64,000 nt of DNA from Alphaproteobacteria bacterium (GCA_022820945.1 JAJEEP010000007.1:27659-91658), one strand, 5' to 3'; shown: positions 40,367-50,926, counted from the first letter of the stretch. Translations and numbers: made by a program. The notes: generated by a model not told the origin, from the sequence alone.

Positions 40367-41311
40367 CTAATCCCCCGCCTCGCGGCCGGCATCGCGGAGG
40401 TGCGCGGCGAGGCCCATGAGGCGCCGGTCGCGCCACGCCTGCCGGTCGCCGTGCTCGGCCATGGGCAGCCGCCCGCGCCGCTCCTCGTGCGCCTTGGCCA
40501 CCACGTCGTCGGACCACGGCTGGGCCGGCTCGCCCTGCTTCACGAACTCGTAGAAGCCCTCGCCGAGCCGCGCGCAGAAATCCGCGAGGCCGCCCGGCGC
40601 GTTCAGGTCGATGGTCTCGAACGGCCCGATGAAGGACCAGCGGCGGCCGAGGCCTGCCGAGATCGTCGTGTCGATGTCCTTCGCCGTGGCGTAGCCGCCC
40701 TCCAGCAGGCGGAACGCCTCCCACAGGAGCGCCGCCTGCAGGCGGTTGGCGATGAAGCCGTCGATCTCCCGCGTGAGCCTGACCGGCTCCATGCCGGCGG
40801 CCTCCATCAGCGTCCAGCAGCGCGTGACCGCCTCTTCCTCGGTCCAGGGCGCCGGCACGATCTCGACGAGCGGGATCACGTAGGGCGGGTTGATGGGATG
40901 CGCGATCAGGCAGCGTGGGCCGATCCCCAGCCCCTCAGTGAAGGTCGAGGCGGGAATTCCTGAAGACGACGAGCCGATGACCAGCGCCGGCCCCGCGATG
41001 CCGTCGATCTGCTCGTACACCGCGCGCTTCACGTCGGCGCGCTCGAACACGCTCTCCTGGGCGTAGGCCGCGCCGTCGAGTGCATCGGCGAGGCCCGCGG
41101 CGATGAAGATGCGCGCCCGTGCGGCCGCGGGATCGTCGATCAGCCCGTGGCCTTCGAGCGCTGCGAGGTTGGTCTCGATGCGCGCGAGCGCGGCCTCGCA
41201 CTGGCCTTCGGTGTCGTCGTAGAGGGCGACCCGGTGGCCCGCGCGGGCGAAGACTATCGCCCAGGCGCTGCCGACCAGGCCGGCACCGACAATCGCGATC
41301 TTGTCGGGCAT
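40367..41311 (-). CDS. 3-hydroxyacyl-CoA dehydrogenase family protein (lambda-crystallin/carnitine dehydrogenase-like)
   Basis: MPDKIAIVGAGLVGSAWAIVFARAGHRVALYDD...SSSSGIPASTF...GPRCLIAHPINPPYVIPLVEIVPAPWT...DGFIANRLQAALLWEAFRLLE. Confidence 0.92.
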   Translation of the reverse strand: MPDKIAIVGAGLVGSAWAIVFARAGHRVALYDDTEGQCEAALARIETNLAALEGHGLIDDPAAARARIFIAAGLADALDGAAYAQESVFERADVKRAVYEQIDGIAGPALVIGSSSSGIPASTFTEGLGIGPRCLIAHPINPPYVIPLVEIVPAPWTEEEAVTRCWTLMEAAGMEPVRLTREIDGFIANRLQAALLWEAFRLLEGGYATAKDIDTTISAGLGRRWSFIGPFETIDLNAPGGLADFCARLGEGFYEFVKQGEPAQPWSDDVVAKAHEERRGRLPMAEHGDRQAWRDRRLMGLAAHLRDAGREAGD

Positions 41312-41321
41312 ATCAGTCTCC

Positions 41322-42371
41322 TCAGGCCGCCTCGGCGGCGATGCTGTTGAAGGCGGCGAGCGAGCGCTCGATGGCTTCCCGCGGCAGGTCGTCGACGATG
41401 AAAACGATGTGCGAGCGGCGGTCGTCGCCCGGCCAGGCGCGGAGATGGATCGGCGGATGGACCACGTGCTGCACGCCGTTGACCACCACCGGCGCGTCCG
41501 TGCCTGCGACGTTGAGGATGCCCTTCACGCGCAGCACCTTCTCCCCGTGGGTGTGGAGCAGCATGGTCAGCCAGATGCCGAAGGCGGTCCAATCCAGCGC
41601 ACCCTCGAAGCTCAGCGTGAAGGAATGGATGTGCTCGTCGTGGCGCGAGACATCGTGCTTGTGGTCGTAAGCGTGGTCATCTTCGGCCGTCTTCTCGGCC
41701 TCGTCCGCGAGCCAGCGGCGCACCTCGGCGCCCTTGGTCCGGGCATCGTAGACATCGGCGCGCAACACGCGCGGCACGTCGACCTCGCCGTTCACGGCGG
41801 CGATCCGGTCGGCCGAGCGGTTGAGCCGGGTCAGCTTCGCGCGCAGCCGGGCGAGGGTGCCGGCATCGGCGATGTCAGGCTTGGTCAGCACGATCCGGTC
41901 TGCCACCGTCGCCTGCTTGACCGATTCCGGATGGCGCTTGAGCTGCCGGAGCCCGTTCACACCGTCCACCGTCGTGATCACCGCACCCAGGCGATAGTGG
42001 TGCTTCAGCACCGTATCGGCGCTCAGCGTGAAGAGGATCGGCGCCGGGTCCGCGAGCCCGGTGGTCTCGACGATGAGCCGCCGGTAGGGCGGAATCTCGC
42101 CGCGCGCGCGCCGGCTGTTGAGGTCGATGATCGCGTCTTTCAGGTCGCCCCGGATGGTGCAGCAGAGGCAGCCGCTCTCCAGCAACACCGTGTTCTCGTC
42201 CATCGCCTCCACCAGGAAGTGATCGAGCCCCACGGCGCCGAACTCGTTCACCAGCACCGCGGCATCGGCGAGGGAGGGGTGGCGCAGCATGTGGTTGAGC
42301 AGCGTTGTCTTGCCGCTGCCGAGGAACCCGGTGACGACGATCACCGGGGTGAGCCGCGCATAAATCGCCAT
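41322..42371 (-). CDS. CobW/COG0523-family GTP-binding protein
   Basis: TPVIVVTGFLGSGKTTLLNHMLRHP (G1), VLLESGCLCCTIRGDL (CxCC), KPDIAD-type G4, His-rich DDHAYDHKHDVSRHDEHIHS. Confidence 0.95.
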   Translation of the reverse strand: MAIYARLTPVIVVTGFLGSGKTTLLNHMLRHPSLADAAVLVNEFGAVGLDHFLVEAMDENTVLLESGCLCCTIRGDLKDAIIDLNSRRARGEIPPYRRLIVETTGLADPAPILFTLSADTVLKHHYRLGAVITTVDGVNGLRQLKRHPESVKQATVADRIVLTKPDIADAGTLARLRAKLTRLNRSADRIAAVNGEVDVPRVLRADVYDARTKGAEVRRWLADEAEKTAEDDHAYDHKHDVSRHDEHIHSFTLSFEGALDWTAFGIWLTMLLHTHGEKVLRVKGILNVAGTDAPVVVNGVQHVVHPPIHLRAWPGDDRRSHIVFIVDDLPREAIERSLAAFNSIAAEAA

Positions 42372-42376
42372 CGCCC

Positions 42377-42739
42377 CTACGTCCGCCGCCCGGCCGCGCG
42401 GCCCCCGGCGGCAGGAATGGCCTCCAGCCGAGCGACCAGGGCGGGGTCGAGCGGATCGGGTGCGTACCCGACCAGGCTCTCGACGGCGGCCCAGAGCGTG
42501 GGCAGGTCGGCCGCCATCTCGGTCGCGCCGCCGCTCCGCCGGTGCACCATATATTGCGCGCCGGCCCAGTCGTCGGCGGTGCAACCGTAGGCGCCGAGCA
42601 CGCGGTTCAGCAGTGCGAGGCGGCGCGTGCGCTCCAGGTGTCGCTCCCGGCCGGTCGGCGCCTCGTCGCTCCGGCCCGCATCGGTGCCTGCCTCAGTCCA
42701 GTGCGGGCCGTCGGTGAGGACGCCGCAGAGCGCGCACAT
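42377..42739 (-). CDS. Conserved hypothetical protein with N-terminal CxxC and HWTEAGTDAG motif; paralog of 24189-24527
   Basis: MCALCGVLTDGPHWTEAGTDAGRSDEAPTGRERHLERTRRLALLNRVLGAYGCTADDWAGAQYMVHRRSGGATEMAADLPTLWAAVESLVGYAPDPLDPALV; 5 bp upstream of the cobW-like gene. Confidence 0.85.
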   Translation of the reverse strand: MCALCGVLTDGPHWTEAGTDAGRSDEAPTGRERHLERTRRLALLNRVLGAYGCTADDWAGAQYMVHRRSGGATEMAADLPTLWAAVESLVGYAPDPLDPALVARLEAIPAAGGRAAGRRT

Positions 42740-42753
42740 CGCAGGCGGGCGGC

Positions 42754-43656
42754 CTACTTCTTCCGTTGCCGCTTGCCCTTGAACGGCCGGCGCTTGATGA
42801 AGTCGTCGTCGATCTCGTCGAAGGTCGCCCAGATCACCCCCTCATGGTTGGCGATGTGGGAGATGATCCGCTCCAGCATGAGCAGCGTCTGGGGCCGGCC
42901 CGAGATGTCCGGGTGGATGGTGAGCGTGTAGACCGCGTAGTCCATCTCGCGATAGACCCAGTCGAACTGATCGCGCCACCACTCCTCGATGTCGCGCGGG
43001 TTGGTCCAGCCACCGGAGTTCGGCACCTTCTTCATGAACATCATCGGCGGCAGGTCGTCGAGATACCAGCTGCCCGGGATCTGCACGATGGGGAAGGTGG
43101 TGCCCTTCTTCATCGGCTTCATCCACGACTTCGCCGGCTTGGAATAGTCGATCAACGTCCATTCCTCGTTGATCCGCATCCAGTAGGGCTCGAAGTCGTT
43201 GTGCATCTGGCTGTGGTCGTACTTGATGCCGCGCTCCATCAGCAGATGCGGCGTGTAGGCGCTCATCTCCCACCAGGGCGCGACGTAGCCCGTCGGCGCC
43301 TTGCCGGCGAGCTTGGTCACCAGATCCAGGGTCTTGTCGAGGACGTCCGCCTCCTGCTCCGGCGTCATGGCGATCGGGTTCTCGTGAGTGTAGCCGTGCA
43401 GCCCGATCTCGTGCCCCGCCGCCGCGACCGCCTTCATCTCCCTGGGGAAGGTCTCGATCGAGTGGCCGGGGATGAACCAGCTGGTCTGGATGCCCACCCG
43501 GTCGAACAGCTTGAGCATGCGGGGGGTTCCAACCTCCGAGGCGAACACGCCCCGCGAAATGTCGCTCGGCGAATCGCCGCCGGCATAGGAGCCGATCTGC
43601 CCCGCCACCGAATCGACGTCCACGCCGATCCCCACGAAGATTTCCTTCTTGGCCAT
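42754..43656 (-). CDS. Polysaccharide deacetylase family protein
   Basis: [15 protein letters not shown]...[47 protein letters not shown]...[26 protein letters not shown]. Confidence 0.92.
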   Translation of the reverse strand: MAKKEIFVGIGVDVDSVAGQIGSYAGGDSPSDISRGVFASEVGTPRMLKLFDRVGIQTSWFIPGHSIETFPREMKAVAAAGHEIGLHGYTHENPIAMTPEQEADVLDKTLDLVTKLAGKAPTGYVAPWWEMSAYTPHLLMERGIKYDHSQMHNDFEPYWMRINEEWTLIDYSKPAKSWMKPMKKGTTFPIVQIPGSWYLDDLPPMMFMKKVPNSGGWTNPRDIEEWWRDQFDWVYREMDYAVYTLTIHPDISGRPQTLLMLERIISHIANHEGVIWATFDEIDDDFIKRRPFKGKRQRKK

Positions 43657-43721
43657 CGCGACCTCCTCTGGCTTGATTGGCGCGGAGACTATGGAAGCAA
43701 GCCGGCGCTGACAACCGGCCC

Positions 43722-45125
43722 CTAAGCTCCGAGGCCGGGCGGGCTGCGCCGGTGCCAGTCGGTGGCCTGCTCGTAGGCCTGGCCGATGCGGAGCGCCGTC
43801 GCCTCGTCCCGCTCGCGGCAGACGATGTGCAGCGAGGTCGGCAGCCCGCTCGCGGTGGCACCGTTGGGCACCACCAGGGCGCACCACTCCAGCCAGTTGA
43901 CCATGCGCGTGAAGTGGGCGGGCGTCTGGGTCTGGTCGATGGCGGCGACCGCCGGCGCCGGCGTCAGCGTGGCCGGCGTGAGCAGGGCGTCGAAGCCCTC
44001 CATCGCCGCGAGCGCTGCACGCTTGTCGTCTTCGCGGGTGCGCATCGTCGCCATGTACTCGACCGCAGAGACGCCGCGGCCGAGCTGAATGCGCGGGCGC
44101 ACATCGTCGTCGATGGGGAGCGACTCGTCGTCCACCAGCGCTCCGACGTGGAAATAGCCCTCCGTGCCGATCAGCTTGCCCACGCGATTGCCGTACTCGG
44201 CGGCAGACCGAGGCAGCGCCAGCGTCTCGCACTGCGCGCCGGCTTGCTCCAGAACCTCCACGGAGGCGTCGAAAGCCGCGAGCACCTCGGCATCCACGCC
44301 GTGCCGCTCGGCCTCGGCCATGACCCCCAGGCGAAGCCCGGCGACGCCCCGCCGCAGCGCGGGGAACACATCGGCGGGCACGTGGCGCCGTGTCGCCGGA
44401 TCGAGCGGATCGGGCCCCTGCAGCACGGTGTAGAGGTGCGCCGCGTCCTCCACCGTCCGCGTCATGGGGCCCGGCGTGTCGAGCGTATGCGAAAGCGGCG
44501 CCACGCCGGCGGCGCTCGCCTGCCCGATGGTCACCTTGAGCCCGGCGAGCCCGCACCAGGCGGACGGAATGCGCACGGAGCCGCCGGTGTCGGTGCCGAT
44601 GGCCCACGGCACCAGCCGCGCGGCGACCGTGACGCCGGAGCCGCTGCTGGAGCCGCCGGGGGCGCGGTGCGTCTCGGCATCCCACGGATTGCGTGGCGTC
44701 CCCATGTGCCGGTTGGTGCCCCAGCCGCCCATGGCGAATTCCACGGTGTTGGCCTTGCCGATGACGATCATCCCGGCCTCGATCAGCCGGCGCGCGAGCG
44801 TCGCGGTCGTGGGCGAGACACGGTCCGCCCAGTGCCTGCTGCCGATCGTGGTGACGCGGCCCTCCATGTCGATGATGTCCTTCAGCGCGATCGGCACCCC
44901 GTGCCAGGGGCCGATGCCATGGCCCGCGCGGATCGCCTTGTGCGCGGCCTCGGCGGCGGCGCGCGCGTCGTCGCGGTAGACCGCGGCGAAGGCGTGCAGC
45001 CGCTCGTCGTGCGCGTCGATCCGCTCAAGCAGGGCGTCCACCAGTTCGACCGGGCTGAGCCGCCCGGCCTGGATCGCATCGCTTGCTTCGGTTGCGGTGA
45101 GGAACGCCGGATTGGGTGACGACAT
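43722..45125 (-). CDS. Amidase (amidase signature family)
   Basis: [22 protein letters not shown]...[75 protein letters not shown] (GSSSG, Ser-cisSer-Lys triad context). Confidence 0.95.
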   Translation of the reverse strand: MSSPNPAFLTATEASDAIQAGRLSPVELVDALLERIDAHDERLHAFAAVYRDDARAAAEAAHKAIRAGHGIGPWHGVPIALKDIIDMEGRVTTIGSRHWADRVSPTTATLARRLIEAGMIVIGKANTVEFAMGGWGTNRHMGTPRNPWDAETHRAPGGSSSGSGVTVAARLVPWAIGTDTGGSVRIPSAWCGLAGLKVTIGQASAAGVAPLSHTLDTPGPMTRTVEDAAHLYTVLQGPDPLDPATRRHVPADVFPALRRGVAGLRLGVMAEAERHGVDAEVLAAFDASVEVLEQAGAQCETLALPRSAAEYGNRVGKLIGTEGYFHVGALVDDESLPIDDDVRPRIQLGRGVSAVEYMATMRTREDDKRAALAAMEGFDALLTPATLTPAPAVAAIDQTQTPAHFTRMVNWLEWCALVVPNGATASGLPTSLHIVCRERDEATALRIGQAYEQATDWHRRSPPGLGA

Positions 45126-45311
45126 GAGGGACTCCCTGAACGATGCGTGCGTTGAGACTCGGGGCAGGGGAGCGGCAAGGCTGCGCAACCCCTACGCCCT
45201 CGGCCGGGTCAGTGGCTCGCGCCTGTTGTGATACTCCGATCCGCCGGCCCGTGCTACCGCCCCGGTCCTTTCGTCCAGGCGACCGCGCCGCAGTGCGGTC
45301 CCCGCCTCGTG

Positions 45312-45710
45312 TCACACGGCAGCTTGGGGGTGCGTCACCCTGACGGGCGAAGCCTGAGCGGATTCGATGAAATGGCGGTCGAAGGTCAGCATCGCCTCGC
45401 ACTGCGCGGCAGCGCCGAGATGCAGCGCGTCGGCGAAATCCATGCCCGCCTCTGCGCGGTCGAGAGCTTCGGCAAGCAGAACAGGACTCTCCACGGAGAC
45501 GCTCGGTAGTCCCGCGAAGGCGCGCAAGGCCGCCGCGACGTCCGCTCCGCCAAAACCATAGACGCTGCGCAGCACCCATTCGCATTCAAGGAAGACCGTC
45601 GTGCTGACGAAGACGTGTCCCGCGCCGATCACGGCTCTCGCCATAGCGGCCTGCGCCGGATCGTCGTCGGTCAAGTAGCGGACGACGATATTGGTATCAA
45701 TCGCCCGCAT
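45312..45710 (-). CDS. vapC: PIN-domain toxin (VapC family)
   Basis: MRAIDTNIVVRYLTDDDPAQAAMARAVI...VSTTVFLECEWVL...GMDFADALHLGAA...LTFDRHF: PIN acidic residues. Confidence 0.93.
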   Translation of the reverse strand: MRAIDTNIVVRYLTDDDPAQAAMARAVIGAGHVFVSTTVFLECEWVLRSVYGFGGADVAAALRAFAGLPSVSVESPVLLAEALDRAEAGMDFADALHLGAAAQCEAMLTFDRHFIESAQASPVRVTHPQAAV

Positions 45711-45972
45711 GACGCCGCTTCGCCTCTGCCAGAACGCCCGCCTCCATCTCTGCCAGAGACTTGGGCGGACCTTCATGGGCAAGGCGTCCGAAAACGTCCT
45801 CGGGCCGAGTTTCGGCGAAGGCCGGCACGGGCTTCAGCAGCACGCCCTCGGGCGTGTTTTCCACGACGAGCCGCATTCCGGCCTCCCAATGCAGGGCTTG
45901 GCGGATCGCCTTGGGCAGGATGACCTGTCCCTTGGTGGAAACGGTGGTGGTGAGCCGCTCCGGCTTCGACAT
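45697..45972 (-). CDS. vapB: AbrB/SpoVT-type antitoxin (VapB family), overlapping vapC
   Basis: MSKPERLTTTVSTKGQVILPKAIRQALHWEAGMRLVVENTPEGVLLKP. Confidence 0.92.
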   Translation of the reverse strand: MSKPERLTTTVSTKGQVILPKAIRQALHWEAGMRLVVENTPEGVLLKPVPAFAETRPEDVFGRLAHEGPPKSLAEMEAGVLAEAKRRHAGD

Positions 45973-46086
45973 CGCCTCAACTCCTGGACAGCATAGGTAA
46001 GGCAAAAGTAAGATAAGCCCTGCGAAGGCCCGATCCAAGAGCTAAACTCGATCGGAGCGAGACCGGCCGCCGGTTCCTCTACCGGG

Positions 46087-46824
46087 TTATGCCGGCTGCT
46101 CGTGGCCCAGGAACATGGCGGCGAAGCGGGGGTAGACGCCGGTGAGCGCAGCGCCCACGGGGCCGCGGATCAGCGCCATGGTCTCCGCGCTCGGTGCGGG
46201 CGTCACGGGCGGGACGCCGTCGCAATCGAAGCCGAAGCCGGTGGCGTCGCGCACTTCGTCCAGGCTGTGGCCGGGGTGCAGCGAGGCGAGGCGGAAGCGC
46301 CCGCGCGCCGCATCGAAGCGGAAGACGCAGCGCCCGGTGACCAGCGCGTGAGGACCGCCGGGCCGGTAGACCTCGGGCGGGCTCGTGCCCGGCGCGCTGA
46401 TGAAATCCACCTTTTCCACCAGTGTGCGCGGCGTGTGCTCGAGCCGGAACAGGATCACGCGGGGCACCACGAAATAGAGGTAGGCAGAGCCGTAGGAGCC
46501 GGGGAAGCGCCTGTCTGCCGTGGGGTGCGGGCCGGTGCCGATCAGGTTGATGTTGGCGCTGCCGTCAATCTGCACGCCGCCCAGGAAGAAGGCGTCGATG
46601 CGGCCCTGGCCGGCGCGGTCGAAAAGCTCGCGCCCGCCGTCGGTCATATCGCTGTGCGCTCCGCTGCCGAGCACGCTGACCTCGGGCCGTCCGCCGCCCC
46701 GCTCGCGCGCGAGCCACGCGGCCGCCGCGGGAATGGGCGACGAGGCCCCGACCGCGACGCGGCCGAGCCCTTCGAGCATCCCGGCGATAACGTCGATGAG
46801 GAGCGCGGTCTTGTCCGGGCTCAT
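46087..46824 (-). CDS. CoA-transferase beta subunit (glutaconate CoA-transferase/IpdB-like)
   Basis: VAVGASSPIPAAAAWLARERGGGRPEVSVLGS...FFLGGVQIDGSANINLIG...PRTLVEKVDFISAPG. Confidence 0.9.
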   Translation of the reverse strand: MSPDKTALLIDVIAGMLEGLGRVAVGASSPIPAAAAWLARERGGGRPEVSVLGSGAHSDMTDGGRELFDRAGQGRIDAFFLGGVQIDGSANINLIGTGPHPTADRRFPGSYGSAYLYFVVPRVILFRLEHTPRTLVEKVDFISAPGTSPPEVYRPGGPHALVTGRCVFRFDAARGRFRLASLHPGHSLDEVRDATGFGFDCDGVPPVTPAPSAETMALIRGPVGAALTGVYPRFAAMFLGHEQPA

Positions 46825-47669
46825 TCGGCGGCGCGGAGGCCCTTCATGACGTCCGCTTCATTGGCGATCAGATTCTTCCCGCAATACTCCTCGAAACCCT
46901 CTTCGCTCTTTGCGAGCCGGGCGTACTCGGCCAGGTGCTCGCGGTCCGGCTCGTAGCGGCCGGCGAGGCCGAGGGGCCAGGCGCCTCGCGGGGCTTCGGC
47001 GAGCGCCGTCATGTAGAGCGCGGGCAGCGTGCCCGCCGCCAGCGTCTCGTCGGCGAGCAGGTCGCCGGGGCGCACCTCCTCCACCGTGACCAGGGTTTCG
47101 CTCGCCGCGTGGGCCATGGTCACGAGCTCGCGGCGCGCGCCGAGCCAGACGTTGCCGTGCTCGTCGGCATAAGGCGCGTGGAAGAGCGCGACATCGGGCC
47201 TGAGCGCCGGCAGCACGACGATGGGATCGCTCCCACCATCGGCCAGCGGATTGTCGATGATCTGCCAGTCGGGGCGGACGCGCAGCAGGTCCGAGCCGAT
47301 GAGGCCGCGCAGCGGCATGAAAGGCACGCCCTTCTCTGCCGCCTGCAGCGCCGCGTGGATCGCGGGGCAGGTGGACTCTTGAATCGCCACGTGGCCGCCC
47401 TCGACCGCCGCCGCGAAGCGGGGCGCATTGCCGAGCTCGCCAAGGCTTACCGCCGCGGTCTCGACCGTCGCGACGCAGCCCGCGCCGATCAGCAGGTCCG
47501 CCGCGATGCCGGCCTGCGGCACGGTGAGCAGGTGCAGGTCGCGCGCGCCGCGCCGCGCCAATGCGCGCACCGCCGCCATCGGCACAAAGGAATAGTCCGG
47601 CGGCAGCGCCAGCATGGCGCCGTCGGCAACCCGGCCCGCCAGCCGGTCGAGGGAGAGGGTCTCGGTCAA
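46821..47669 (-). CDS. CoA-transferase alpha subunit (glutaconate CoA-transferase/IpdA-like)
   Basis: GAMLALPPDYSFVPMAAVRALARRGARDLHLLTVPQAGIAADLLIGAGCVATVETAAVSLGELGNAPRF; overlaps beta-subunit gene. Confidence 0.88.
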   Translation of the reverse strand: MTETLSLDRLAGRVADGAMLALPPDYSFVPMAAVRALARRGARDLHLLTVPQAGIAADLLIGAGCVATVETAAVSLGELGNAPRFAAAVEGGHVAIQESTCPAIHAALQAAEKGVPFMPLRGLIGSDLLRVRPDWQIIDNPLADGGSDPIVVLPALRPDVALFHAPYADEHGNVWLGARRELVTMAHAASETLVTVEEVRPGDLLADETLAAGTLPALYMTALAEAPRGAWPLGLAGRYEPDREHLAEYARLAKSEEGFEEYCGKNLIANEADVMKGLRAAE

Positions 47670-47688
47670 GGCTACCGCGTCCCTGCTT

Positions 47689-49470
47689 CTAGAACTCCTC
47701 CGCCCCGTGGGCCATGACGGTGCCCTTGCCGGCCATTATCTTGAGGAAGAGCCCGGCGCTGTCCGGCAACACCTTCTGCACGTAGAAGCGGGCGGTCTTG
47801 AGCTTGGTGTCGTAGAAGGCGTCGCCGTTCTGCCTGTCGCGGGCGCACTTCGCCATCTGGCACCACATGTAGCCCACCGCCACCAGCCCGAACATGCGGA
47901 GATAGTCGGAGGCCGCAGCACCCGCTTCCTCCGGGTCGCCCAGGCCGCGCTGGGCAATGACCAGCGTCGCGGTCTGCAGCTTGCCGAGCGCCTTGCCCAC
48001 CGGGCCCACGATGTCCGCGAGCTCCGGGTCGTCCTTGTTCTCCTCGATGAAGGCGACGGCCGGGTGGAAGAAGTGCCGCAGGTAGCGCCCGGCGCGGCGG
48101 GGCAGCTTGCGCCCCACGAGATCGAGCGCCTGGATTCCGTTCGCGCCCTCGTAGATCTGGCTGATCCGCGCATCGCGCACGAGTTGCTCCATGCCGTGCT
48201 CGCGAATGTAGCCGTGGCCGCCGTGCACCTGCACCGCGAGATTGGTGGCCTCGAAACCGTAGTCCGTGAAGAAGGCCTTGATGATCGGCGTCAGCAATTG
48301 GACCAGCTCGTCGGCATCCTCGCGCACCGAGGCATCCTCGTGGCTGCGCGAAATGTCGAGCTGCAGCGCGGTCCAGTAGGCGAGCGCGCGGGCACCCTCG
48401 TTGATGGCGCGCTGGTTGAGCAGCATGCGGCGCACGTCGGGGTGGACGATGATGGGATCGGCGGACGCCTCCGGCTCCTCTGCGCCCTTGAGCCCGCGCC
48501 CCTGGCGGCGGTCCTTGGCGTAGGCGGTCGCGCTCTGGTAGGCGGTCTCGCCCAGCCCGAGGCCTTGCAGGCCGACGCCGAGGCGCGCGCCGTTCATCAT
48601 CGTGAACATGCAGCGCAGGCCCTTGTGCGGCGCACCGATCAGGTACCCCTCGGCCTCGTCGAAGTGCATCACGCAAGTCGCCGAGCCGTGAATGCCCATC
48701 TTCTCCTCGATCGAGCCGCAGGAGACCCCATTGGCCGGCCCCGCCGTGCCGTCCTCCTTGAGCGTCCGCTTCGGCACCAGGAAGAGGCTGATGCCGCGCA
48801 CGCCGGGCGGCGCGTCGGGCAGCTTCGCCAGCACCAGGTGGACGATGTTCTCGGTCAGGTCGTGCTCGCCGGCGGAGATGAAAATCTTGGTGCCGGAGAT
48901 TGCGTAGCGGCCCTCGTCGGTCGGCACCGCCTTGGTGCGGATCAGGCCCAGGTCCGTGCCGCAATGCGGCTCGGTCAGGCACATGGTGCCGCTCCAGGTG
49001 CCGTCGCCCAGGCGGGGCAGGTAGGCCTGCTTGAGCGCCTCCTGCGCGTGCAGCTCGATCACCGCGGCGGCGCCGTTGGTGAGCAGCGGGTAGACGCCAA
49101 AGGCGAGGTTGGTCGAGCAGACCATCTCGTCGAAGACCATGCTGATGAGCTGCGGCAGCCCCTTGCCGCCGTAGTCCGGCGACAGCGTGACGCCGGTCCA
49201 GCCGGCATCGACGAAGGTCCTGTAGGCCTCCTTGTAGCCCTGCGGTGTGCGCACCACGCCGTTCTCGTAGTGGCAGCCTTCCTCGTCCGCCGGGCGGTTG
49301 AGCGGCAGCAGCGTGTTCTCGCAGAGCTTGGCGCCTTCCTCGATCATGGCGTCGATCACGTCGGGCGTGGCGTCCTCGTAGCCGGGCAGCGCGGCGATCT
49401 CGCCCACGTCGAGCAGCTCGTTCAGCACGAAGCGCATGTCGCGAAGCGGCGCGCTATAGGTTTGCACCAT
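47689..49470 (-). CDS. Acyl-CoA dehydrogenase (about 590-aa type with C-terminal extension)
   Basis: YSAPLRDMRFVLNELLDV...LPQLISMVFDEMVCSTNLAFGVYPLLTNGAAAVIELHAQEALKQAYLPRLGDGTWSGTMCLTEPHCGTDLGLIRTKAVP. Confidence 0.94.
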   Translation of the reverse strand: MVQTYSAPLRDMRFVLNELLDVGEIAALPGYEDATPDVIDAMIEEGAKLCENTLLPLNRPADEEGCHYENGVVRTPQGYKEAYRTFVDAGWTGVTLSPDYGGKGLPQLISMVFDEMVCSTNLAFGVYPLLTNGAAAVIELHAQEALKQAYLPRLGDGTWSGTMCLTEPHCGTDLGLIRTKAVPTDEGRYAISGTKIFISAGEHDLTENIVHLVLAKLPDAPPGVRGISLFLVPKRTLKEDGTAGPANGVSCGSIEEKMGIHGSATCVMHFDEAEGYLIGAPHKGLRCMFTMMNGARLGVGLQGLGLGETAYQSATAYAKDRRQGRGLKGAEEPEASADPIIVHPDVRRMLLNQRAINEGARALAYWTALQLDISRSHEDASVREDADELVQLLTPIIKAFFTDYGFEATNLAVQVHGGHGYIREHGMEQLVRDARISQIYEGANGIQALDLVGRKLPRRAGRYLRHFFHPAVAFIEENKDDPELADIVGPVGKALGKLQTATLVIAQRGLGDPEEAGAAASDYLRMFGLVAVGYMWCQMAKCARDRQNGDAFYDTKLKTARFYVQKVLPDSAGLFLKIMAGKGTVMAHGAEEF

Positions 49471-49500
49471 CGATTCTCTCCATTCTCCGAAACGCTGCGC

Positions 49501-50769
49501 TCAGTTGCCGAGCGTGAGGTCGACCGACTGGCCCATCACCGTGCGGGCAGCCGGCGTGGTCGCGGCGACCAGCTTGCCGCGCTTGAAGACGTGGGTACAC
49601 GCCGGGTTGATGCGCAGCACGTCCGCCTTGCTTGCGGCGTCGAACACCGCGAGGTCCGCCTGGCAGCCGGGGGCCACGCCGTAATCGTCCAGCGCCAGGA
49701 TCTCGGCGTTCTTCCAGGTCACCATGTCGAAGCAGGCGTCGATCTCCGCCGTGCCCGACATCTGGCAGACGTGCAGCGCGACGGAGGCCGCCTGCACCAT
49801 GTCGCCGCGTCCCAGCGGATACCACGGGTCCATGATCGAATCGTGGCCGATGCCGACCGTGATCCCGGCCTGCCAGAGCTCCTTCACCCGGGTCATCGCG
49901 CGGCGCTTGGGATAGCTGTCCTCCCGCGCCAGCAGGATCAGGTTGTCGAAGGGGTTGGCGATGACGTTGAGCCCGCCCTTCTCCAGCCAGCCGAACAGGC
50001 GGAAGGCGTAGGCATTGGCGTAGGAGTGCATGGCCGCGCAGTGGCTTGCGGTCACGCGGCCCTGCATGCCCCTGTAATAGGTCTGGTGCGCCATCACCTC
50101 GGTGAAGCGCGAGTTGGGATCGTCGACCTCGTCGCAGTGGGCGTCGATCAGCAGGCCCCGCTTCTCCGCCTCGTCGAAGATCAGCTTGAGGCTGGCGACG
50201 CCCGCCTCCCGCGTCGCCTCGTTGTGCGGGATGCCGCCGATCACGTCCGGCCCCATGTCGAGCGCACGGATGAACAGTTCTGGCCCGCCGGGGTGGGAGT
50301 GGATGCCGTCCTGCGGGAAGGCGACGATCTGCAGGTCGACCCGGTCGCTCACCTCGTCCTTGACCTCCAGCAGGGCCTGCATGGAGAGCTGGCTCTCGTC
50401 CGAGGTGTCGGCGTGGGTGCGGATGAAGCCCGCGCCTTGCGCGACCTCCCAGTCGATCGCCTGCCTGGCCCGCGCCTTGACCGATTCGAGGTCGCGGATC
50501 TTCTTCTGCCGGCCCCAGACGGCGATGCCCTCGTGCAGCGTGCCGGTGACGTTGGGCTCCAGGTTCGCCGTGAGCACCGCATCGAGATGGACGTGCGGGT
50601 CGATCAGCGGGCCCGAGACGAGGCGTCCGCCGCAGTCGATCGTCTCGCCGGCCTCGGCCGCGATGTCCGGCTCGACCGCCACGATGCGCGCGCCCTCGAT
50701 GGCGATGTCGGCCGCGCGCACGGGCTGGTCCTCGTGCGCCACGAGAGCGTTCTTCAGAATGATGTCCAT
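49501..50769 (-). CDS. Cytosine deaminase-like amidohydrolase (CodA family)
   Basis: MDIILKNALVAHEDQPVRAADIAIEGARIVAVEP...GRLVSGPLIDPHVHLDAVLT...GFIRTHADTSDESQL...HCDEVDDPNSR...GHDSIMDPWYPLGRGDM. Confidence 0.9.
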   Translation of the reverse strand: MDIILKNALVAHEDQPVRAADIAIEGARIVAVEPDIAAEAGETIDCGGRLVSGPLIDPHVHLDAVLTANLEPNVTGTLHEGIAVWGRQKKIRDLESVKARARQAIDWEVAQGAGFIRTHADTSDESQLSMQALLEVKDEVSDRVDLQIVAFPQDGIHSHPGGPELFIRALDMGPDVIGGIPHNEATREAGVASLKLIFDEAEKRGLLIDAHCDEVDDPNSRFTEVMAHQTYYRGMQGRVTASHCAAMHSYANAYAFRLFGWLEKGGLNVIANPFDNLILLAREDSYPKRRAMTRVKELWQAGITVGIGHDSIMDPWYPLGRGDMVQAASVALHVCQMSGTAEIDACFDMVTWKNAEILALDDYGVAPGCQADLAVFDAASKADVLRINPACTHVFKRGKLVAATTPAARTVMGQSVDLTLGN

Positions 50770-50926
50770 ACCCGGCTGTCCCCCATGTGGGCACGCGGCC
50801 CGCGTCTCACAAGCGCCGGCATTTTCGCCCAAGGCGCCCGCAACCGCCAGCCGCGCGGGATGGGGCGTTATCTGCTACATTGGATCACCATTCAGCACGC
50901 ACTTCGGGCAGCGGGGAAGCGGACGG

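Noticed and set aside
42754-44685. 643-aa ORF apparently fusing an N-terminal region to the polysaccharide deacetylase
   Set aside because: The N-terminal part is an off-frame reading of the amidase; the deacetylase starts at 43656 with its own Shine-Dalgarno (GAGGTCGCG-ATG).
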